Source: Chitinophagaceae bacterium (GTDB lineage: Bacteria; Bacteroidota; Bacteroidia; Chitinophagales; Chitinophagaceae). From it: 64,000 nt of DNA. Positions 59,215 to 64,000 of the stretch are shown piece by piece. Every line of letters begins with the position of its first letter. Position 1 is the first letter of the stretch. Under the pieces are notes generated by a model that was not told the DNA's origin, made no database searches, and saw only the letters and a list, made by a program, of their open reading frames with translations. The DNA lies in assembly GCA_017307755.1 (NCBI GenBank), contig JAFKGQ010000023.1:1-64000 (forward strand). The letters are read 5' to 3'. The position numbers and the translations under genes are program-made.

Positions 59215-59222
59215 TACATTTG
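59215..59222 (+). promoter_or_regulatory. Bacteroidota -7 element of the GNAT gene
   Basis: TACATTTG matches TAnnTTTG exactly and ends three bases before the ATG at 59226, so the mRNA would start at or within the start codon. Confidence 0.5.
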
Positions 59223-59225
59223 CGC

Positions 59226-59921
59226 ATGACCCATGATCATTTTTCAAAGCTTGATAACCCTGCCTGGTGGGCACTGACGGGCGTACAGCAATCTTTTGCC
59301 GCCGGCGGGACTGTCGCCAAACGTTACCAACGCGGGATCCTGCCGTTTGCCGCATATGACCACACTTCCCCGGAAAACCTTATGGCATTGGATGAATGGC
59401 TGCAGCCGGGTGAAGTCTTTTTTCTCATCGGAACGCTGCCTTTTTTGCCATCACACTGGGAAGTGATCAGGGAATTACCCTGTGTACAGATGGTACTGGA
59501 ACAGCCTATCGCGGATATCCCTTTAACGACGCCTGTCATTCCCCTTACAGCTGCCGACCGGGACGACATGTTCAGTCTGATAAATAAAGTACAGCCGGGG
59601 TATTATGAGCCGGATACATACCGCCTGGGTAGTTATTATGGCATCCGGCAGGAAGGGCAGTTGGTAGCTATTGCCGGAGAACGTGTCCGGCTGGATGGAT
59701 TGACCGAGATAAGCGCCGTCTGTACTGACCCCGCTTATACAGGACGAGGGTATGCGCAGCTATTGACGACCCGCGTCTGTCTGCACAACCTCGAACAGGG
59801 AATTACGCCCTACCTGCATACGTTGACGACGAATGAACGGGCTATCATGATATATCAACGCCTGGGGTTTCGGCAAAGACGGGTCATCAACTTCTGGAAA
59901 TTGAGAAAAGGCGCCGCGTGA
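59226..59921 (+). CDS. GNAT-family N-acetyltransferase
   Basis: The 231-residue protein has a C-terminal GNAT domain: YYGIRQEGQLVAIAGERVRLDGLTEISAVCTDPAYTGRGYAQLLTTRVCLH, with the acetyl-CoA-binding R-G-x-x-G/A segment TGRGYA. A final IYQRLGFRQRRVINFWKL follows. The N-terminal half is a related but degenerate GNAT-like unit (FRAAYDHTSPENLMALDEW region). It transfers acetyl to a primary amine of an unknown substrate. A -7 element ends three bases before the ATG, so a TTG at 59220 is less likely. Abuts the opposing DUF4304-like gene. Confidence 0.88.
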   Translation: MTHDHFSKLDNPAWWALTGVQQSFAAGGTVAKRYQRGILPFAAYDHTSPENLMALDEWLQPGEVFFLIGTLPFLPSHWEVIRELPCVQMVLEQPIADIPLTTPVIPLTAADRDDMFSLINKVQPGYYEPDTYRLGSYYGIRQEGQLVAIAGERVRLDGLTEISAVCTDPAYTGRGYAQLLTTRVCLHNLEQGITPYLHTLTTNERAIMIYQRLGFRQRRVINFWKLRKGAA

Positions 59922-60617
59922 TCACAACTTTAACTTCTTCAACACTTCCGCCCTGTTAGCCGACAACTTTTCGTCTATCGCGGTCCAGTCATTGGCGCGA
60001 AGACCTTCTCTGTATAAGTGCAGTTCAGCAAGATATTCACTTTGCGGATTGAAATTCCGTATCTGCGATATAGAACTATCCAGTATGCCGGCAGCATGAA
60101 CATTCACCTTGTTTTGTAATTCACAGAACAGGATAAGACCATCATATCCAAAGGGCTGACCATTGGGTTTAATATCTTTGAGAGATCTCAGGACGTTTGC
60201 CGAGCTGTCGTATTGCTCAAAATAAGGTAGAATACTTTGCCGGATATGTCTTGTCAGATAGTCCGCCAATAGCTCATACTCGCGGGTGATCCTATAATGA
60301 TTGCGTATGCCTTTGGTAATTTCCTCCATCTTTTTCGCGGGGCGAGGCTCCGATTTTCGGATAAAAGAGGACTTGTCACTTACAGGTTCCAAAGAGATCT
60401 CTGTTTCAAAATATTCGTCGATACCTGTCCAGCTGCCGCGGGTATCGACATGGATCACCTGGACGATGTCGTTTGACAACCGCACCAGTTTTCTGCCAAA
60501 AGGCTGAAATCCGAATGGGGACATGTTGTCCGCGATGATCCTACCAAATGCTTTATAGGCAGGTTTGAGCTCTTCCTTGGACAAATTTTTATAGACTTTG
60601 AGATCTTCCCACCTCAT
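59922..60617 (-). CDS. DUF4304-like hypothetical protein
   Basis: The 231-residue protein begins at the ATG at 60617 (MRWEDLKVYKNLSKEELKPAYKAF). Longer frames reach 60869, where they would overlap the sigma factor gene, and an ATG at 60686 is a middle option. The first part resembles DUF4304 (MSPFGFQPFGRKLVRLSNDIVQVIHVDTRGSW). The rest is helical and not recognised. DUF4304 has no assigned function. It is divergent from the sigma/FecR operon and abuts the GNAT stop with no spacer. Confidence 0.7.
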   Translation of the reverse strand: MRWEDLKVYKNLSKEELKPAYKAFGRIIADNMSPFGFQPFGRKLVRLSNDIVQVIHVDTRGSWTGIDEYFETEISLEPVSDKSSFIRKSEPRPAKKMEEITKGIRNHYRITREYELLADYLTRHIRQSILPYFEQYDSSANVLRSLKDIKPNGQPFGYDGLILFCELQNKVNVHAAGILDSSISQIRNFNPQSEYLAELHLYREGLRANDWTAIDEKLSANRAEVLKKLKL

Positions 60618-60752
60618 ACCGTAAAAATAAGGGGATTTTACGACCTCATCGCCCCCGGCTGGGGCTTTCCAGCCGTAGGAATACATCCGGTGGAAAAATT
60701 TATCGCTTGCCCGTAAGGGTATACAGGCTAATTTGTGTCTTATTGGTGGACG

Positions 60753-61295
60753 ATGAACGTGATCAACATAGAGTTCCTGGAAGATGCTTTTCATCTGTAC
60801 TATGAAGGGTTGCACAGGTATACGTTTACCATGCTGAATGACAGCGATTTGGCAAAGGACGTTGTGCAACAGGTGTTTGTCACGCTATGGGAAAAGAAAG
60901 ATGCGCTCAGCATCACCATGTCCGTCAAAGCCTACCTGTACCGTGCCGTCTACAACAGCTGTGTGAACCGGCAGACGAGAGGGCATAAACATCTCTCATT
61001 ACCACCGGATGATGCAGGACAATTGCCTGTGAAACCGGAATTTCTTAGCGATATCCGGGAATTACAGGCCATCCTTGAGCAGGCGATAGGGTCCCTTCCA
61101 CCTCAATGCCGGGTGGTGTTCCTTAAAAGCAGGGAAGAAGAAAAAAGCTATCCGGTCATCGCCAGGGAACTGGATATTTCCGTCAAGACAGTGGAGGCTC
61201 AGATCAGTAAGGCATTGAAGATCCTCCGGAGCGCACTGGAAAAGCACGAAATCCTATCCTGTGTCATGATGATCTGCAGTTGTCTGTTAAAATAA
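60753..61295 (+). CDS. ECF RNA polymerase sigma factor (FecI-like)
   Basis: The 180-residue protein has sigma2 (AFHLYYEGLHRYTFTML, DLAKDVVQQVFVTLWEKKDAL) and sigma4 (IGSLPPQCRVVFLKSREEEKSYPVIARELDISVKTVEAQISKALKILR). This is the Bacteroidota FecI type, which reads promoters of outer-membrane uptake operons. The ATG at 60753 gives the right length. It is followed after six bases by a FecR gene. A C-terminal hydrophobic tail (LSCVMMICSCLL) is typical. Confidence 0.93.
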   Translation: MNVINIEFLEDAFHLYYEGLHRYTFTMLNDSDLAKDVVQQVFVTLWEKKDALSITMSVKAYLYRAVYNSCVNRQTRGHKHLSLPPDDAGQLPVKPEFLSDIRELQAILEQAIGSLPPQCRVVFLKSREEEKSYPVIARELDISVKTVEAQISKALKILRSALEKHEILSCVMMICSCLLK

Positions 61296-61301
61296 TACGC
61301 T

Positions 61302-62297
61302 ATGCAAGTGCCTGATAGATCCATATTGCTGAGATGTCTTTCCGGGGAAGCTTCCCCCGAAGAGGCAGCATTGCTGGATGACTGGCTCAATGCTTCCCCT
61401 GGCAACAGACAGGAGTTCGAGTCTTTATGGAGGCTGTGGCAAAAGACCACGGACAGGACCGGCTACGTCCCGCCGGATATGGAAAAGGGCTGGCAGGACC
61501 TGCGGGCCCGGGTGCAGCCGGCGCAGGCATCCGTACCCATAAAAGCGCCCGTCCGTCCCCTGATCTGGAAAACGCTGTCTGTCTTCCTGGCCGGCAGTGT
61601 CATTACGGGCATCATTATAATAAAAACAAACAGACATCATACTCCCACATACCCGCAGGTGGTACGGTACAGCAGCCAGATGCCCCTAAAAGACACGCTG
61701 TCCAATAGGACGATCCTTACACTGGATGAACAGAGTGTATTTTCTTATCCGTCTCCGGGTCATGGCAGCGGGGATACAGCCACCCTGATAAAGGGTAAGG
61801 CCTATATACAAGCCGCTGCCGGACCATTTACCGTCGGGGTAGGAGAGCTATCCATACATTCGAAGGGTGGGGATTTCCTTCTGATCCATGACAGTCTTAC
61901 AGGAACCACTGGCATAGAGGTGTCCAGGGGAGCATTGGAAGTAAAGAGCGCTGCGGGGAGCTATATCGTGGAAAAAGGGCATTCCCTTTTGTACGATGCG
62001 TCAGCACACCGGTTTACCGGGAGAAATTCGATTGACACCAACAGCGTCGCTTTTGCAACAGGCATATTCTCGTTTACCAATACGCCGCTGAAGGAGCTGA
62101 CAGCCACCCTGGCCAAAGCCTACAAGGTCGACATACGGCTGGAAAATCCTGCCATCGGGGATTGTCGTATGACCGTCCAATTCGATAACCTACCGATAAA
62201 AAGCGTGCTTGAAATTATTGCAGCGACGTTGAATATACAGTACTCTATTCAGCAACAGGGGAAAACGATCTACTTAAATGGCGGGGGTTGTGACTAA
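61302..62297 (+). CDS. FecR-family anti-sigma factor with DUF4974
   Basis: The 331-residue protein has an N-terminal cytoplasmic part (LLRCLSGEASPEEAALLDDWLN), one membrane helix (about 88-106, WKTLSVFLAGSVITGIII), a periplasmic FecR domain (about 125-235, TLSNRTILTLDEQSVF, IHSKGGDFLLIHDS) and a C-terminal DUF4974 (about 255-325, FTNTPLKELTATLAKAYKVDI). It holds the sigma factor and is normally triggered by the N-terminal STN domain of a TonB-dependent receptor. Here the next gene, overlapping by 20 bases, encodes an STN plus small barrel instead. Confidence 0.92.
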   Translation: MQVPDRSILLRCLSGEASPEEAALLDDWLNASPGNRQEFESLWRLWQKTTDRTGYVPPDMEKGWQDLRARVQPAQASVPIKAPVRPLIWKTLSVFLAGSVITGIIIIKTNRHHTPTYPQVVRYSSQMPLKDTLSNRTILTLDEQSVFSYPSPGHGSGDTATLIKGKAYIQAAAGPFTVGVGELSIHSKGGDFLLIHDSLTGTTGIEVSRGALEVKSAAGSYIVEKGHSLLYDASAHRFTGRNSIDTNSVAFATGIFSFTNTPLKELTATLAKAYKVDIRLENPAIGDCRMTVQFDNLPIKSVLEIIAATLNIQYSIQQQGKTIYLNGGGCD

Positions 62298-63387
62298 AAG
62301 GATATTAGCTATAGCATGTTTGCTTGGAACGGTGTTTTTTTCCGCCGCTCAAGGTCAGCTGTTGCGGGGAACAGGGGCGCTCATCGGCCCCATTAGTCTG
62401 GATTCCCTCACCCATTATATGAATATCCATACGGATATCCGGCTGACCTTTAATGCCGGGAAGATCAGTGGTCGCAGGCCTGTCAGATTCCCGGGGAGGA
62501 CCTATGATCTCAACGGACTACTGGCGCATATCCAAAAGAACACGGGACTGACCTGGTCACTCTATGGAAAACATGTCATTTTCCGGGAAGATCATCATAA
62601 GATACCCCCGCCCATTATACGCAAAAAGCCGGCGCCCCCAAAAAAGACCGGAGTTGACACCCCGGTGATCATCCGGCAAAAAAATACAGGACCGCCAGTC
62701 AACCTCGCTATCATAGATACAATAAAACGGGGCCCTGTCAGCATCGATACAAGAACAAGAACGCGTATTCATGTACGAACGACCATTCCGGCCCCGGAGA
62801 ACGGGCCGGCGAAAACCGTCGCGCCTTCCTCTTCTTCCAAATGGCTGCTGCATGCCGGCGTCTTTGCCAATGAGGTATTCTATGTCAATGGCGGCATCGA
62901 AGCAGGGATAAAACCTGTGTCCCTCCTTTTTTCGGTAGGCAGCAATTTTCATGTTACCACCTGGCACATCGGGCTGCAGTCGGGCAACCTCTTCAAACAC
63001 CTGCCCGAGCGTATGTCATTCCACATTACAGCAGGATACAGCCCATTGAGCGCTGTCATCAACGTAGACAGCGGTCTGCAGCATACCACCCATTTCAATG
63101 TCAAAGGACAGCTGTACGACCTGGGATTCACAGCATACAGCAGGCACGGCAAGCACTGGCTGTTTAAAGCAGGCATCGAATGGAGGTTATTAAAGACCAG
63201 CTATTACATCGACGGTACCCTGACGTCGCCCGCACGATATTTTTCTCAAGGTCAAAACCCCGACAAGACCTTGTACCTGCTGCGCCCACCGCTGAAGTTC
63301 GTCAATACTTTTGACAGGAATTCGGGCTCCAATATAAAATTCTGGCCGGGCATTTCTATTGGAGTCTACTATAATTTTTTAAGATGA
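62278..63387 (+). CDS. STN-domain protein with proline-rich linker and predicted outer-membrane beta-barrel
   Basis: The 369-residue protein has a signal peptide (..FFSAAQGQ). An STN-like domain follows at about 35-105 (ISLDSLTHYMNIHTDIRLTFNAG, YDLNGLLAHIQKNTGLTWSLYGKHVIF), then a Pro/Lys/Thr/Ser-rich linker (105-200, PPPIIRKKPAPPKK). The last 170 residues look like short amphipathic beta-strands with aromatic ends (LLHAGVFANEVFYVNGGIEAGI, ISIGVYYNF), as in small barrels. There is no TonB plug. It overlaps FecR by 20 bases, so coupling is tight; it could replace a receptor as the signal partner. The barrel is a prediction. Confidence 0.78.
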   Translation: MAGVVTKRILAIACLLGTVFFSAAQGQLLRGTGALIGPISLDSLTHYMNIHTDIRLTFNAGKISGRRPVRFPGRTYDLNGLLAHIQKNTGLTWSLYGKHVIFREDHHKIPPPIIRKKPAPPKKTGVDTPVIIRQKNTGPPVNLAIIDTIKRGPVSIDTRTRTRIHVRTTIPAPENGPAKTVAPSSSSKWLLHAGVFANEVFYVNGGIEAGIKPVSLLFSVGSNFHVTTWHIGLQSGNLFKHLPERMSFHITAGYSPLSAVINVDSGLQHTTHFNVKGQLYDLGFTAYSRHGKHWLFKAGIEWRLLKTSYYIDGTLTSPARYFSQGQNPDKTLYLLRPPLKFVNTFDRNSGSNIKFWPGISIGVYYNFLR

Positions 63388-63435
63388 CATAAGGGTAGGG
63401 GCGCCATACTGTGTCATAGAGGTACAACATCTCTT

Positions 63436-64000
63436 ATGCTCTCACTTCTTAGTACGGCGGAGAGGACCACCAACACCGCACCTATCAGCAACTATGTATA
63501 TCAACGGCACGCATTTGCCTATGTCAAGGCCATCGATCATATAGGTGATAATGTCATCGAGCTGGGCTGTGGCTCCGGCTATGGGATGCAGATGCTGGCG
63601 CCGTCATGTAGCTGGTACGTAGGCCTGGATAAATATATTCCGCAAAACCGCAAGGCTTTTATCAATACCGCTTTTTTTAAGGCGCGCTTCCCGGACCTCC
63701 ATAACATAGGAGACAATAGCTTTGACACCGTCATCTGCTTCCAGGTAATAGAACATATCAAAAAGGACAGACAGTTGCTGGAAGAAGCCCACCGTATATT
63801 AAAGCCCGGGGGAAAGCTGCTGCTGACCACGCCCAACCGACTAATGTCTCTCACCCGTAATCCGTTTCATATCCGGGAATACACACCGGATAGTATCCAT
63901 CAGCTGGTGGGGTCCCGTTTTACAAAGTTTGATATCCTGGGTATCTATGGTAAAAAGATCGTCAGGGAATATTATAAGGACAACAGAAAAAGCGTGGAGA
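63436..64000 (+). CDS. Class I SAM-dependent methyltransferase, C-terminus cut by window edge
   Basis: An open frame from the ATG at 63436 runs off the right edge (188 codons seen). It carries the methyltransferase motif I as VIELGCGSGYGMQML, the post-I acidic turn VGLDKYIP, motif II/III as FDTVICFQVIEHI and LKPGGKLLLTTPNR. This is the type-11/12 class that methylates small molecules, lipids or glycans. It lies 48 bases after the STN-barrel gene with no promoter motif seen, so it may be part of that transcript or begin a new cluster. Its substrate and downstream partners are outside the window. Confidence 0.85.
   Translation, partial: MLSLLSTAERTTNTAPISNYVYQRHAFAYVKAIDHIGDNVIELGCGSGYGMQMLAPSCSWYVGLDKYIPQNRKAFINTAFFKARFPDLHNIGDNSFDTVICFQVIEHIKKDRQLLEEAHRILKPGGKLLLTTPNRLMSLTRNPFHIREYTPDSIHQLVGSRFTKFDILGIYGKKIVREYYKDNRKSVE

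Noticed and set aside
60618..60869. Longer N-terminus of the DUF4304-like protein
   Set aside because: It would run over the sigma factor start and lacks similarity; the ATG at 60617 gives the expected domain opening.
1..64000. CRISPR arrays, tRNA or rRNA genes, insertion sequences
   Set aside because: No regularly spaced repeats, cloverleaf-like segments or transposase with terminal repeats were seen; the Rpn gene alone is not an insertion sequence.

Overview
The window reads as chromosome of a Bacteroidota bacterium, most likely of the Chitinophagaceae (Chitinophaga-like). The grounds are: promoter -7 elements of the TAnnTTTG type; many small lipoproteins whose lipobox Cys is followed by KKDN; secreted proteins whose signal peptides end in ..AQ; an ECF sigma/FecR pair; a LytS/LytTR pair with TPRs; three orphan FtsX/MacB-type permeases of about 800 residues; an ECF42 sigma factor with its DGPF partner; and several glycoside hydrolases (GH30 x2, GH127, GH123-like). 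No rRNA, tRNA, CRISPR array or insertion sequence was seen. Genes are packed on both strands and no gap exceeds about 270 bases.

Layout. 1-6.9 kb is visibly richer in A+T and looks accessory. It holds an outer-membrane-type protein running off the left edge, a Crp/Fnr regulator with a translationally coupled partner, a three-gene unit resembling a lipoprotein effector with two candidate immunity genes, a second short Crp/Fnr protein, and an Rpn/PD-(D/E)XK nuclease. 6.9-10.9 kb is a LacI regulator divergent from a coupled SDR / 3-hydroxyacyl-CoA-dehydrogenase-like / M19 dipeptidase operon of unknown substrate. 11.0-14.4 kb carries a DoxX-like membrane protein and a tandem array of four paralogous lipoproteins. 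14.4-28.1 kb has dusB, an S9 peptidase, two coupled GH30 enzymes, a DUF885 metallohydrolase, a GH127 enzyme, a fifth related lipoprotein, a glutaminyl cyclase and an alpha/beta hydrolase. 28.3-41.3 kb has two FtsX permeases, an AraC regulator, small membrane proteins, an unusual sigma54-activator-like protein with palindromic operators, a PfkB kinase and a BBE-type flavoprotein. 41.4-53.6 kb is rich in regulation and export: LytS/LytTR, two AraC, LysR, an ECF42 unit, TetR, and two MFS exporters. 53.6-64 kb has a GH123-like enzyme, an esterase-like hydrolase, a third permease, a GNAT, a DUF4304-like protein, a sigma/FecR/STN-barrel operon and a methyltransferase cut by the right edge.

The most interesting items are: (1) a GAF-type bacterial enhancer-binding protein that lacks the L2 hairpin and has an altered GAFTGA loop, behind two copies of the same 14-bp palindrome; (2) twin near-identical TetR operators, one of them inside the first codons of the exporter gene; (3) -7 promoter elements placed 3-6 bases before the start codon of at least seven genes, implying leaderless mRNAs; (4) a sigma/anti-sigma operon whose third gene joins an STN domain to a small beta-barrel instead of a TonB receptor; (5) a polymorphic-toxin-like lipoprotein unit; and (6) a GH123-like protein with Asn in place of the expected catalytic Asp. 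All functions are read by eye from motifs; no searches were run.
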